From the NCBI GenBank assembly GCA_905234865.1, contig CAJOJE010000005.1:39702-103701 (forward strand): a stretch of 64,000 nucleotides of DNA. Reading direction: 5' to 3'. The notes beneath the pieces are model-generated. The model worked only from the letters and a program-made list of their open reading frames with translations. It ran no database searches and had not been told where the DNA came from. The DNA comes from Candidatus Gastranaerophilales bacterium. Its GTDB lineage: Bacteria; Cyanobacteriota; Vampirovibrionia; Gastranaerophilales; Gastranaerophilaceae. The position numbers and the translations under genes were made by a program. Numbering within the stretch: position 1 is the first letter of the stretch; each line of letters starts with the position of its first letter. Shown piece after piece: positions 42,566 to 51,900 of this stretch.

Positions 42566-44131
42566 CTAATGCTCCGTCATTTCGCTTTTTATAAAATCTT
42601 CGCAAAGCGTATCCGTTCTTGTGAAATCACCTTTTATTATGCAATCGGGGTTTGAGCTTTGGAAAAGTTGTTTATAATATTCTCTTTTGCTTGTTTCTTT
42701 TGAATAAATATAAACTTTTTTGGGACGAGCAAGCTCAAAACTTTGTTTTAAAAATTCAACGACAAGTTCTTTATTGCTTTCAATCGGGGGGTTAATCAAA
42801 ATCCAAGTTTTAGCCTTTGCAAGTTGTTTTGTCGCAAAAATCCAATTGTATACATGAGAATTTGTTTCAAGTCCTTCCGCTTCGTAAATGTCGGGGTATG
42901 TCGGGCTTGAACATTTTTTACATCTCAGCGCTAAAACTTCGTTGTGAAATCCGCCGAAAAATTCTTTCTCTCCGCATTTTGGGCAGGAAAAGATGTTTGA
43001 TAGACCGAATAAGGGAATTAAAGATGTTGTTCTTCCTTGAAATTCTTGTTTTGTTACCATCGGTATTTCAAAACTTACATAATTTTCAATGAAATTTTTT
43101 ATAACGTTTTCACTCTTTGAAGTTGTTGCAAAATAAACATCCCCTTTTATCATATTTAACATTTTTATTATTTCATTGATTTCATCTGTCGGAACATCAA
43201 CAATATTTTTTATTTCTGCTAAAATTTGCATAGGGTCTTTTTCTTCGCCCATAGAAATCGAATTTATAATGTTTCTGTATATTTTGTTTTTCTTAAAATC
43301 AATAAATGGCGCTTTATCGTCGTAAAAAACCGCAACATGCTCTAAGCATGTTTTGTTTTCATCGTATGAAACTTGCCTGTTTTCTTGAATTTCGGGAGCT
43401 TGGACGGTTTCGGGTTTTTCTTCCGCCTTGTTTTCCGGCATATTATAAGTTTGTTCTTCTTTTATTTCGTTTGTTTGAACATTCTCTTTTTGTTGTTCAA
43501 ATTGGTTGTTTTGAATATTATTTGTATCGTAAGAATTGTTTTGCGAATTAAAATCCGCAGCATTTGCCTGTTGAAATTCTGTTTTATTCTCTTCTTGATA
43601 CGGTTGATTGTTTTGAATATTTTCCGTTGTTCCGTTATCTTTTATAATTTCAACTTTTCTTATTGTGAAATCGTTATTTTGATTTTCGTTTCTTTGCTGA
43701 TATCCGTTGTTTTGCATTGTGTTCGGCTGCGGAATATTTTGTGTCGAATTGTTGCTCGGAGAAGTTGCGTAAGCAATTCTGTCGGAATTTACCAATGTCG
43801 GCTGAACTATGGGTGTATTCTGATTTTGGATAACGGTTTGTTCAAATTGTGCATTATTTTGTGAATTAAATTGCGTGTTTGTATTTTGGTTTTTTAAAAT
43901 ATTATTTATCGTGTCCACTAAAACTTCTTTTGTGTCTTTCGGAAGATTTATCATACTGTTTATGTGGTTTAAAATTTCTTTTAAATTATCAATTAGTTTA
44001 AATTCGTATCCCGTATGAAATTTTTCATGAAGTTTATGTGCGCCCATTTGTAAAAGCTGCATATCGCCTCTGTTCAAGGCAACGTACAACCTTTTTATCG
44101 TCATATCTTCGGATTCCGGAAACGGCGTCAT
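42566..44131 (-). CDS. Unrecognised protein with an Asn/Gln-rich linker and a C-terminal zinc-ribbon domain
   Basis: 521 residues in three parts. A helical N-terminus (about 1-80, HKLHEKFHTGYEFKLIDNLK). A 180-residue low-complexity region rich in Asn, Gln and Glu (about 80-260). A folded C-terminus (about 265-521) with FSCPKCGEKEF and LRCKKCSSPTY (CxxC...CxxC zinc site) and AKTWILINPP. The last part faintly resembles Sir2 zinc/Rossmann layouts but catalytic residues are not evident. GAGGAG precedes the start. It lies 13 bases after the PilT-like gene. Function unknown. Confidence 0.5.
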   Translation of the reverse strand: MTPFPESEDMTIKRLYVALNRGDMQLLQMGAHKLHEKFHTGYEFKLIDNLKEILNHINSMINLPKDTKEVLVDTINNILKNQNTNTQFNSQNNAQFEQTVIQNQNTPIVQPTLVNSDRIAYATSPSNNSTQNIPQPNTMQNNGYQQRNENQNNDFTIRKVEIIKDNGTTENIQNNQPYQEENKTEFQQANAADFNSQNNSYDTNNIQNNQFEQQKENVQTNEIKEEQTYNMPENKAEEKPETVQAPEIQENRQVSYDENKTCLEHVAVFYDDKAPFIDFKKNKIYRNIINSISMGEEKDPMQILAEIKNIVDVPTDEINEIIKMLNMIKGDVYFATTSKSENVIKNFIENYVSFEIPMVTKQEFQGRTTSLIPLFGLSNIFSCPKCGEKEFFGGFHNEVLALRCKKCSSPTYPDIYEAEGLETNSHVYNWIFATKQLAKAKTWILINPPIESNKELVVEFLKQSFELARPKKVYIYSKETSKREYYKQLFQSSNPDCIIKGDFTRTDTLCEDFIKSEMTEH

Positions 44132-44144
44132 GGTTTTTTCTCCT

Positions 44145-45248
44145 CTATATTAAATTATCCAAGTCTTGTTCTGATATTCCATGGTAAACTCCCCTTATTA
44201 ACTGCATAAGTTCCGTCGGGTTGTCACTTGCCGCAATTGCGGATTCTTTCGAGATATAGCCTGTTTTATACAAAGTGTAGATTGAATTATTCATGGAACA
44301 TAAATTTGCATTGTTGTTTGATTTTGCAAAAAGCTGGTCAATATCGTTCATTTTGTCTTTTGCAATGTAATCTGCTATTGCAGGGGACGTAATCATAACC
44401 TCAAGAGCAGGAGCAAGTCCGCCTTCGATTTTTCTGATTAATTTTTGGGCAATCGTCCCCCTTAATGTTGCAGCGAGCCTTTTTCTTATAAAATCTTTCT
44501 GTTCCGAGTCGAAAAGGCTTACGATTCTGGCAATGGTTTGTATAGCGGAGTTTGTATGAACCGTTGATAAGACAAAGTGACCTGTTTCCGCCGCTTGAAT
44601 AGCCGCTTCTACGGTTTCTTTGTCCCTTATTTCACCGATTACTATAATATCGGGGTCTTGCCTCAGGGCATATTTTATGCCGTCCGGAAAATTTTCGACA
44701 TCCAACCCCAACCCTCTTTGAGTTATAATACAATTTTTGTCCGAATATAAAAATTCGACAGGGTCCTCAATTGTAATAATGTGCTTGTTTTGGGTTTTAT
44801 TTATAGCCTCGATTAAACTTGCAATTGTCGTTGATTTACCGGAACCCGTTGCACCTGTTACAAACATAATTCCGTTATTGAATTTTGTGAAATTTTCGAT
44901 TGAAGGCGGCAGCATGAGCTGCTTAAAAGTTGGGATTTCATAAGGTATAAGACGCATTGTAATTTTTGGAACTCCAAGCTCCTTGCAATAATTTACCCTG
45001 TATCTTGAAACGCCTTGTAATTCGTATGTAAAGTCCAAATCGGTCGCATATTGCAATTTGGAATGCAAACTTTGATGTAATATTGTTCTCAAAATTTCTC
45101 CGAAATCTTCATTATTTAAAGGTTGAAGGTCGGAAAATTTAATAATTCTTCCTGCTATTCTGAGTGCGGGTAATTTTCCCATGGTAAGATGAACATCGGA
45201 AGCGTTAAGTTGTGAAACTTTTCTTAAAAATTCATTTATATTAAACAT
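44145..45248 (-). CDS. PilT-like type IV pilus retraction ATPase
   Basis: About 367 residues. NASDVHLTMGKLPALRIAG opens the N domain; Walker A is GATGSGKSTTIASLI; ITIEDPVEFLY, RQDPDIIVIGEIRDKETVEA and ALQAAETGH-type GHFVLSTVHTNSA follow, matching PilT/PilU. It is a hexameric motor on the cytoplasmic side of the inner membrane. I use the ATG at 45248 because AGGGGAG lies 11 bases upstream; a longer frame to 45335 has no site. No pilin or PilB gene is nearby, so whether it drives twitching or DNA uptake is unknown. Confidence 0.9.
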   Translation of the reverse strand: MFNINEFLRKVSQLNASDVHLTMGKLPALRIAGRIIKFSDLQPLNNEDFGEILRTILHQSLHSKLQYATDLDFTYELQGVSRYRVNYCKELGVPKITMRLIPYEIPTFKQLMLPPSIENFTKFNNGIMFVTGATGSGKSTTIASLIEAINKTQNKHIITIEDPVEFLYSDKNCIITQRGLGLDVENFPDGIKYALRQDPDIIVIGEIRDKETVEAAIQAAETGHFVLSTVHTNSAIQTIARIVSLFDSEQKDFIRKRLAATLRGTIAQKLIRKIEGGLAPALEVMITSPAIADYIAKDKMNDIDQLFAKSNNNANLCSMNNSIYTLYKTGYISKESAIAASDNPTELMQLIRGVYHGISEQDLDNLI

Positions 45249-45328
45249 AATAAAATATACTCCCCTAAAAATATAATACTCTATGCTTATTTTTTTGCAC
45301 AATTTGTAACAACTTTTAAAATTTAATA

Positions 45329-45342
45329 TTAACAAATGTTAA
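45329..45342. promoter_or_regulatory. Inverted repeat TTAACA-AA-TGTTAA between divergent genes
   Basis: A 6-base inverted repeat between the pilT-like gene and the gene at 45433. Similar to the repeats at 10289 and 22877. Could be an operator; may be chance in AT-rich DNA. Confidence 0.25.
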
Positions 45343-45432
45343 CAAAATTCAACTCTTTCATGCAATAATCCTCTCAAAATTGTTTTTATTAATGTGTAAG
45401 GTTAGTATTAGTATTTCGGAAGGAAATCGGTT

Positions 45433-46155
45433 ATGGGTTTAGCTACAATTAACGGACAGTATAACGGTCTAAACGGTATGAATGCCGGTCTCGGCGGCTA
45501 TATGGGCGGCTTTGGAGCGGGAACGGGCAGTCTTTATACGGGTGCTTACGTTGACAATGTAAAAAACAATATTGCAAACGGTTATGAAATAAGTGCTACT
45601 TCAAATTCATACGCAAATAAGGCTTCCGTTTCTTCATCCAGTTTTAATCAACAGTGCCAGTCAATCGGATATTTGCTCCAACAGGGAAGATCGGATGCCG
45701 CTATGAAAAAATATCATTCTTTATATGATGATATGGCTTCAAATTCTTATTATCAAGGATATAACGAAAATGAAATTAAAACATTAATTCAAGAGCAATA
45801 TTTAAACGCAACGGGTTCCACAATCGTAAACGATGCGGTTGATAACGGAAAATCTTCTTTTGTGGCAGGTTTAGACAATACGATTCCCGTATTCGGTTTA
45901 TTGAACAGTTCTCACTCAAAAGAAGAATTTGTTGCGGAAGTAACGGGAACAAGCGTTTCCAAAAAAGATAAAGTAAGAAAAGCAGCCGGCGTTGCAACGG
46001 GTGTTGCACTATCCGGTGCATTGGGCGCAGCTGCGGTTGCCGCAAAGCAGGCATTTACGACGGGCGGAACGACAATGAGCAAAATGACGGGTGCTTTGAT
46101 TGCGGGCGGAGTTGCGCTTGCAACTTATATCGGCGGAAGATTTATAAAAGGATAA
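45433..46155 (+). CDS. Unknown protein with Gly-rich N-terminus and hydrophobic C-terminus
   Basis: 240 residues. Residues 1-35 are Gly-rich (NAGLGGYMGGFGAGTGSL), the middle is Ser/Asn/Tyr-rich and polar, and the C-terminus has two Gly/Ala-rich hydrophobic helices (VATGVALSGALGAAAVAA, GALIAGGVALATYIGG). No signal peptide and no recognised domain. GGAAGG is just upstream of the ATG. Location and function unknown; it may be a membrane-inserting protein. Confidence 0.55.
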   Translation: MGLATINGQYNGLNGMNAGLGGYMGGFGAGTGSLYTGAYVDNVKNNIANGYEISATSNSYANKASVSSSSFNQQCQSIGYLLQQGRSDAAMKKYHSLYDDMASNSYYQGYNENEIKTLIQEQYLNATGSTIVNDAVDNGKSSFVAGLDNTIPVFGLLNSSHSKEEFVAEVTGTSVSKKDKVRKAAGVATGVALSGALGAAAVAAKQAFTTGGTTMSKMTGALIAGGVALATYIGGRFIKG

Positions 46156-46190
46156 ACCAAAAACTCTTAAAATACTAATACCTAATACCT

Positions 46191-46216
46191 AAAGCGCCGG
46201 TATAAAGCGCTTTTTT
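46191..46216 (+). terminator. Terminator after the 45433 gene
   Basis: Stem AAAGCGC / GCGCTTT with a 9-base loop and a T6 run. Confidence 0.7.
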
Positions 46217-46316
46217 ATTGTAAAAAACCTGTTTTTTTAATATTATTTTATTAAAATCTTTTTTCATGAAAAAAGATTTATTTTCATGTTTTGTATAAAA
46301 AAATAGTGAGGGATAT

Positions 46317-47039
46317 ATGGATACGGTTATATCAAATATACATCAAACGGATTTTACTCCCGTTGAAAATAAAAATGAACAACGGGAAGAAAACAATATG
46401 CCAAAACAACAAAAAGGTAACAGCGGTAAGATATTAGCAACGCTCGGTATTTTAGGAGCCATAGGACTTGCGGGAGTTGCAATCTATAAAGGCAGAAAAA
46501 CAGGCGGTGCCGCTGCGGATGAAACCGTTACAAGTAAATTAAGAGTAACTCCCGGTAAGATTTTTGACAGAATAAGAGAGCAAACATCTCAAATAATTGA
46601 TGAAGTCAGTGAAACCCCCGCTTTTCAAAGAGGAAGAGAAATGTTTGACAGAGCGGTGCAAAATCCTGCCGTACAAAGGGGTATTCAAAGAGGGCAGGAA
46701 ATAATAGAAACCGTTAGTGCAAATCCGACTGTTCAAAAAGGTATTAGAAAAGGTCAGGAAATAGCACGCAATATCCAAGCAAGTCCGAGTTATCAACAAG
46801 GCATTCAAAAGACAAGAGACTTAACGCAAAGAGCAATTACGGCAATTGAAGATGCGGCAGACAGTCCTCAGGTTCAAAACGGTATTCAAAGAGTTGAAGA
46901 AACTGCGCAAAGAATTGTTTCAAGCCCTGCGGCAAAAAAAGCAAAAAGTTATACGGCGCAAGGACTTGAAATAGCAGGTAAAGGACTTTTAGATCTTGCG
47001 GATACTCTTAAAGACAAACCGAGAAGAATTTTAAAATAA
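46317..47039 (+). CDS. Membrane-anchored protein with about 20-residue amphipathic repeats
   Basis: 240 residues. A polar start, one Gly-rich transmembrane helix (LATLGILGAIGLAGVAIY, about 39-57), then four to five degenerate repeats of about 20 residues, as in NPAVQRGIQRGQEIIETVS, NPTVQKGIRKGQEIARNIQ, SPSYQQGIQKTRDLTQ and SPQVQNGIQRVEETAQ. The pattern is Asn/Ser-Pro, aromatic or Val, Gln, Gly-Ile, then charged residues, like amphipathic helical arrays. Unrecognised. GAGGGA is just before the ATG. Confidence 0.6.
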   Translation: MDTVISNIHQTDFTPVENKNEQREENNMPKQQKGNSGKILATLGILGAIGLAGVAIYKGRKTGGAAADETVTSKLRVTPGKIFDRIREQTSQIIDEVSETPAFQRGREMFDRAVQNPAVQRGIQRGQEIIETVSANPTVQKGIRKGQEIARNIQASPSYQQGIQKTRDLTQRAITAIEDAADSPQVQNGIQRVEETAQRIVSSPAAKKAKSYTAQGLEIAGKGLLDLADTLKDKPRRILK

Positions 47040-47086
47040 AATTTTACCCGTATTTTATTTAAAAAATATAATATTTAATAAAAATG

Positions 47087-47137
47087 AAACCGCAGCATTA
47101 TCGTGTTTTATGTAAAAAAGATAAATGTGCGGTTTTT
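47087..47137 (+). terminator. Probable terminator after the repeat protein
   Basis: Stem AAACCGCA / TGCGGTTT with a long (33-base) loop and a T-run. The long loop lowers confidence. Confidence 0.4.
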
Positions 47138-47170
47138 ATATCGTAAAATACAAATCGGTATAATTTTGTT

Positions 47171-47200
47171 AAAAAGGTGACCTGTTTAAGTCACCTTTTT
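47171..47200. terminator. Terminator of aspS
   Basis: Stem AAAAAGGTGAC / GTCACCTTTTT with an 8-base loop; T-runs in both directions. About 45 bases from the aspS stop. Confidence 0.85.
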
Positions 47201-47245
47201 AATTTTAATTTAACAACTTTTAATGAAGTGTTTATGGTTTTTTGA

Positions 47246-49024
47246 TTAATTAACTTTGGGTTGGTTTCTTAATCTTAAATGCAATTCTCTTAATTGTTGC
47301 TCGCTTGCAACTCCCGGAGCATCCGACATCAAGTCTTTTGCTTGAGAATTTTTCGGGAATGCAATAACATCTCTTATAGACTCAGACCTTGTCAAAAGTG
47401 CAACAAGTCTGTCTAAGCCGATTGCAAGACCGCCATGCGGAGGTGTTCCGTATTCAAAGGCTTGAACGAGAAATTCAAATTTTTCTTTAATGTCTTCTTC
47501 CGTAAGCCCGAGAGCTTTGAATGCTCTTTGTTGAATAGCTGCATCATGAATTCTGATTGAACCGCCGCCCAACTCGCATCCGTTATAAACAATATCGTAA
47601 GCGATAGATTTAACATGTCCTTTGTCTGTTTCCAATTTATCCAAATCTTCGTAAGCGGGCATTGTGAAGGGGTGGTGTACGGAAACAAACCTGTCGTCTT
47701 CGGCCGAGTATTCAAATAAGGGAAAATCAACAACCCATAATAAATCATGCTTTGATTTATCTATTAAGTTTAATTTTTCACCGAAATAAAGTCTAAACCT
47801 TCCCAAAACATCATAAACAACTTTTGGCATATCGGCTACAAAGAATACTATATCACCCTTTTCGGCTTGTGCTCTTTTTTGGATTTCTTCAATTTGTTCT
47901 TCGTTCAAGAATTTGAATACGGGCGATTTAACCGTTCCGTCCTGCATATAAGTAACCCATGCAAGTCCTTTTGCACCGAATTTAATTGCAAGATTTCTGA
48001 CATCATCCATATCTTTTCTTGAATAATGCGCAATATTCGGGATTTTAATTGCTCTAACCGTTCCGCCTTTTGAAATTACGCCTTTAAATGCTTCAAAAGT
48101 CGAATTTTCCATAATATCGGTTACATCAAACAATTCTAAACCGAATCTTGTATCGGGCTTATCGGAACCGAATCTGTCCATTGCTTCTTGCCAGCTTATT
48201 CTTTTGAAAGGAGGCTGAATTTCGACTCCTGCCGCTTTAAACGCTTCTTTGACAAGTCCTTCCGTCATTTTTATGATATCGTCCTGTTCTACAAAACTCA
48301 TTTCAATATCAATTTGAGTAAATTCGGGTTGTCTGTCCGCTCTAAGGTCTTCATCCCTAAAACATTTTGCGATTTGATAATATTTTTCAATTCCGCCAAC
48401 CATTAAAAGTTGTTTAAAAACTTGAGGTGATTGAGGAAGTGCGTAAAATTTTCCGTCATGAACTCTGCTTGGAACTAAGTAATCTCTTGCACCTTCGGGA
48501 GTCGTTTTAATTAAAATCGGAGTTTCGACTTCGAGAAAATCAAGTGAATTAAGATAATTTCTTACCGACGTAACAATTTTATGTCTTAGAGTTAAATTGT
48601 TAAGCATTCTTTCGCATCTTAAATCCAAATATCTGTATTTTAATCTGATATCTTCGGAAACCGTTTCATCCTCTAAGACAAAAGGCAAAGTTTTTGAAGA
48701 TGATAAAATTTTAATTTCATCGGGGTACATTTCAATCGAACCCGTTAATAATTTTTCGTTAATCGTATCGTCGGGACGTTTTGATACTTTTCCCTTAACC
48801 TGAATAACATATTCCGATTTTAATTTTTGGAAAGTTTCATAAACCTGCGGATTAATTTTAGGGTCTGCAACAACTTGAAAAAGACCGGATCTGTCCCTTA
48901 CTTCAACGAAAATAATTCCGCCTAAATCTCTTATTGTTGCCGCCCAGCCTGCAAGTACGGCTTCTTTTCCTATATATTCTTCACTTAATTGTGTGCAATT
49001 TTGTTTTTTATAAGCAAGTTCCAT
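47246..49024 (-). CDS. aspS: Aspartate-tRNA ligase (AspRS)
   Basis: 592 residues, bacterial AspRS length. N-terminal OB anticodon domain (EAVLAGWAATIRDLGG), class II motifs (RYLDLRCERM; QIAKCFRDEDLRADRQPEFTQ), and the bacterial GAD insert (FGAKGLAWV). It charges tRNA-Asp in the cytoplasm. Whether it also charges tRNA-Asn cannot be told from this. AAAGGTGA precedes the ATG. Confidence 0.97.
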   Translation of the reverse strand: MELAYKKQNCTQLSEEYIGKEAVLAGWAATIRDLGGIIFVEVRDRSGLFQVVADPKINPQVYETFQKLKSEYVIQVKGKVSKRPDDTINEKLLTGSIEMYPDEIKILSSSKTLPFVLEDETVSEDIRLKYRYLDLRCERMLNNLTLRHKIVTSVRNYLNSLDFLEVETPILIKTTPEGARDYLVPSRVHDGKFYALPQSPQVFKQLLMVGGIEKYYQIAKCFRDEDLRADRQPEFTQIDIEMSFVEQDDIIKMTEGLVKEAFKAAGVEIQPPFKRISWQEAMDRFGSDKPDTRFGLELFDVTDIMENSTFEAFKGVISKGGTVRAIKIPNIAHYSRKDMDDVRNLAIKFGAKGLAWVTYMQDGTVKSPVFKFLNEEQIEEIQKRAQAEKGDIVFFVADMPKVVYDVLGRFRLYFGEKLNLIDKSKHDLLWVVDFPLFEYSAEDDRFVSVHHPFTMPAYEDLDKLETDKGHVKSIAYDIVYNGCELGGGSIRIHDAAIQQRAFKALGLTEEDIKEKFEFLVQAFEYGTPPHGGLAIGLDRLVALLTRSESIRDVIAFPKNSQAKDLMSDAPGVASEQQLRELHLRLRNQPKVN

Positions 49025-49118
49025 TTTTATTTCACCTTTTTGAAGTTAATACGGGAACAATTTTATATCAAACAAAGAAATTTTCCAATATCCTTGAAAA
49101 ATCAAATAAAAATTCTTT

Positions 49119-50363
49119 TTATACCATGTATGAGCCCGTTTCTTCAATGGAATCGGCAAATACTTTAGAAACGGTGTTTAATCTGTCTTGAACCTTTTTT
49201 CCGATTTCAAGTTTGGTAAGTTCGCCTTCCGCATTAAATGAAAATGCTCTTTTATTTTTGATATCATCGGTCTTTTGGATATCATTTTCGTAATATTTTG
49301 CCACTTTTCCCCGAGAATTATCTTCCGAGGGTTTAAAAAATTCTATGTATTTTTCTATTGTTGCATCATTTTTGCCCGATGTTTCTCCTCCTTCGCAATA
49401 AGCTCTCAGGGATGTATCCTTAGAAAATTTATATGCTTTTGCAAAAGAACAAGAATCATCATCGGTGTATTTGGTTAAGCCGTTAATAAATCTGTCCAAA
49501 TTTTCATCTTCGTTATATATGAAGGTTTTTGACTGATATAATTTATTATCGCTCCAAGATTGATTTTCCGAATAATTGGTTAATTTGCCGTTTATAAATC
49601 TGAAAATTTTATCCGTTCTTATCGAATCGTCGGAATCTTGAATAACGCCCATATATACGTTTGTTGCTTCTTCGGTTCTTTCTATGATATTTCTTTCTTT
49701 GTCGCTTATATGTTCTTCGATTAAACTTACAAACGGTTTATCGTCTTTATTATCGACAATAATTCTTCTTAAACAAATCCCCGAGGAATCATATTCATGG
49801 AACACTCCTTTTGCGTCGTCATAGCTGATAAGTCCTTGCGATTCGCTTGCAAGAGTCGATTTATTATTTGAGGCTTTTGAATATTTTTTAATCAAGGTTT
49901 CTATATTTTGTGCGCAAAGTTCGGAATTTTTATATACCCCCTTTGCTTCCTGCAGGACTTTTCTCCCTCTTTTACAGATTTTTGATGCCTTATCTTGAAG
50001 CAATCTGCCCGTTTGTTGGATATATTCTCCTTCAACGCCTGCAATTTTACCCTTTTGTTTATAAATATATATTCCCGCACCCAATGCAATTGCACTTGAT
50101 ACCGCAGCCAAAATTTTTAAGCCCGCATCTTTAATTTTATCTGTATTATGACCTTGAAAAAAATCCCGATTATTTTGTGACAGTACGCCGCTTCTTATAA
50201 AAGCCATACTCGTAGGGTTTACTGCTGCCGAAAAGTAAGGTTTTTTAGCGGGCGGAGTATCATTTTTTTTATCTGAAGACGTTGAATTTTCTTTCGTTAC
50301 GAAATCTTTACCTGTTGAAAAATTAGCATATATATTTGAATTTATACTGCTTAATTGTTGCAT
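49119..50363 (-). CDS. Unknown protein with N-terminal disorder and one membrane helix
   Basis: About 414 residues. A Ser/Asn/Lys-rich N-terminus (SSINSNIYANFSTGKDFV) precedes one hydrophobic helix (LKILAAVSSAIALGAGIYIY, about 84-103). The rest is mostly polar with repeated strand motifs FRFINGKLTNYSEN, FIYNEDENLDRFINGLTKY and AFSFNAEGELTKLEIG, suggestive of YD-like or beta-repeat structure. No signal peptide, no known domain. GGAG sits 7 bases before the ATG at 50363; an ATG 12 bases earlier lacks a site. Confidence 0.55.
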   Translation of the reverse strand: MQQLSSINSNIYANFSTGKDFVTKENSTSSDKKNDTPPAKKPYFSAAVNPTSMAFIRSGVLSQNNRDFFQGHNTDKIKDAGLKILAAVSSAIALGAGIYIYKQKGKIAGVEGEYIQQTGRLLQDKASKICKRGRKVLQEAKGVYKNSELCAQNIETLIKKYSKASNNKSTLASESQGLISYDDAKGVFHEYDSSGICLRRIIVDNKDDKPFVSLIEEHISDKERNIIERTEEATNVYMGVIQDSDDSIRTDKIFRFINGKLTNYSENQSWSDNKLYQSKTFIYNEDENLDRFINGLTKYTDDDSCSFAKAYKFSKDTSLRAYCEGGETSGKNDATIEKYIEFFKPSEDNSRGKVAKYYENDIQKTDDIKNKRAFSFNAEGELTKLEIGKKVQDRLNTVSKVFADSIEETGSYMV

Positions 50364-50469
50364 TTTAATCTCCATATAAAAGATTATGGTGTTTTAAAAC
50401 TTGTAAAAAAAAATTTTTGTTTATTTTTTTAAGAAATGTTATGTTATTATAAATTGATTATATAAAAAA

Positions 50470-50564
50470 TATACTCAAAATAAAGAAGCCGCCTTTAACC
50501 GCTGGCACAATTATCTTATTGGTGGTATATTTTGAAATTGTTTCAATAAATTACAGGAGGAAAA
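50470..50564 (+). promoter_or_regulatory. metK leader (unrecognised)
   Basis: About 95 untranslated bases end in CAGGAGGAAAA before the metK ATG. It includes a GC-richer block (GCCGCCTTTAACCGCTGGCAC) followed by a weak hairpin (CACAAT / ATTGGTG). SAM-sensing leaders are common at metK, but I cannot match any known class. Confidence 0.3.
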
Positions 50565-51833
50565 ATGGCTCTCAAAAACTTTTTATTTACATCCGAATCC
50601 GTTACCGAAGGGCATCCCGATAAAGTTTGCGATCAAATCTCGGACGCTATTTTGGATGTATTTTTGACAAAAGATCCCACATCAAGAGTTGCTGCGGAAA
50701 CTTCGGCGACAACAGGCATGGTTTTGGTATCGGGAGAAATTTCATCCTCTTGTTATGTCGATATACCTTCGGTTGTTCGAGAAACAATTAAAAGAATAGG
50801 ATATAAAGGCGAAGAAGGCGGCGGATTTGATTATAAAACATGTGCCGTTCTTACAAGTATCGACGAACAATCAACCGATATAGCGGGCGGCGTTAATAAG
50901 GCGTTTGAAACAAGAGAAGATAATTCAAAAACTTCAAAAGAAGAAACGGAAAATATAGGCGCAGGCGATCAGGGAATAATGTTCGGGTATGCATGTGATG
51001 AAACCGACGAGCTTATGCCTTTGCCTATTTCACTGGCGCACAGACTTGCTTACCGTTTGTCCGAAATAAGGAAAGAGAGAATAGTTAATTATCTGAGACC
51101 GGACGGTAAAACGCAGGTTACGGTCGAATATAAAGACAATGTTCCGTACAGAATTGATACAATAGTCGTATCGACTCAGCATGACCCTGAAATAAACGGA
51201 GTTTCCGACAATAAAGAAATTCAGGAAATCATCAAAAAAGATATCGTAGAGCATGTTATTAATTATGTTTTTAAATCGGAAAAAATTAAGCCTGATGAAA
51301 CCACAAAATATTATATCAATCCGTCAGGAAGATTTGTTATAGGCGGACCGCAAGGAGATGCAGGTTTAACGGGCAGAAAAATCATCGTTGATACTTACGG
51401 CGGTTATGCTCGTCATGGCGGCGGTGCATTTTCGGGAAAAGACCCTACGAAAGTTGACCGTTCCGCAGCTTATGCGGCAAGGTGGGTTGCAAAAAACATA
51501 GTTGCGGCTAATCTTGCAAAAAAATGCGAAATCGAACTTGCTTATGCAATAGGCGTTGCAGAACCCGTATCAATTTTGGTTGATACTTTCGGAACGGGAA
51601 AAATTGACGATGAAAAATTAAGTCAAATCGTTAAAGATAATTTTGACCTAAGACCCGCTTCAATCATTAAACAATTCAAATTGAGAGAACTTCCCTCAAA
51701 ATCGGGCGGTGTGTTTTATCAAAAATTAGCGGCATACGGGCATATGGGACGAAGCGATTTTTATGTTCCATGGGAAGACGTTTCAATGGCAGATAAATTA
51801 TCAAGCCTTGCAAAGAAAGAAGTTCGGGTATAA
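50565..51833 (+). CDS. metK: S-adenosylmethionine synthetase
   Basis: 422 residues, a little longer than the usual 380-400. [20 protein letters not shown] opens with the Mg/ATP-site motif; [36 protein letters not shown] and the Gly-rich [19 protein letters not shown] (P-loop) follow. It makes SAM from methionine and ATP. AGGAGG ribosome site, and a terminator after it. Confidence 0.97.
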   Translation: MALKNFLFTSESVTEGHPDKVCDQISDAILDVFLTKDPTSRVAAETSATTGMVLVSGEISSSCYVDIPSVVRETIKRIGYKGEEGGGFDYKTCAVLTSIDEQSTDIAGGVNKAFETREDNSKTSKEETENIGAGDQGIMFGYACDETDELMPLPISLAHRLAYRLSEIRKERIVNYLRPDGKTQVTVEYKDNVPYRIDTIVVSTQHDPEINGVSDNKEIQEIIKKDIVEHVINYVFKSEKIKPDETTKYYINPSGRFVIGGPQGDAGLTGRKIIVDTYGGYARHGGGAFSGKDPTKVDRSAAYAARWVAKNIVAANLAKKCEIELAYAIGVAEPVSILVDTFGTGKIDDEKLSQIVKDNFDLRPASIIKQFKLRELPSKSGGVFYQKLAAYGHMGRSDFYVPWEDVSMADKLSSLAKKEVRV

Positions 51834-51855
51834 AACAAAAAATTATACTGTTTTT

Positions 51856-51885
51856 AAGGCACGAAGCAATCGTGCCTTCTTTTTT
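51856..51885 (+). terminator. Terminator of metK
   Basis: Stem AAGGCACGA / TCGTGCCTT, 5-base loop, followed by a T-run. It separates metK from the converging flhA. Confidence 0.9.
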
Positions 51886-51900
51886 AATGTTTTGCCGATT

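Noticed and set aside
43373..43864. Open frame opposite the Asn/Gln-rich gene
   Set aside because: A by-product of low-complexity codons on the other strand; no ribosome site and no plausible protein.
42566..44131. Sir2-type deacetylase
   Set aside because: Only the CxxC zinc pairs and a loose ILINPP stretch agree; the NAD-binding and catalytic His motifs are not seen.
50470..50564. Known SAM riboswitch upstream of metK
   Set aside because: A TTTAACC block recalls SAM-II, but the rest of the consensus and pairing is absent, and SAM-I and SAM/SAH patterns do not fit.
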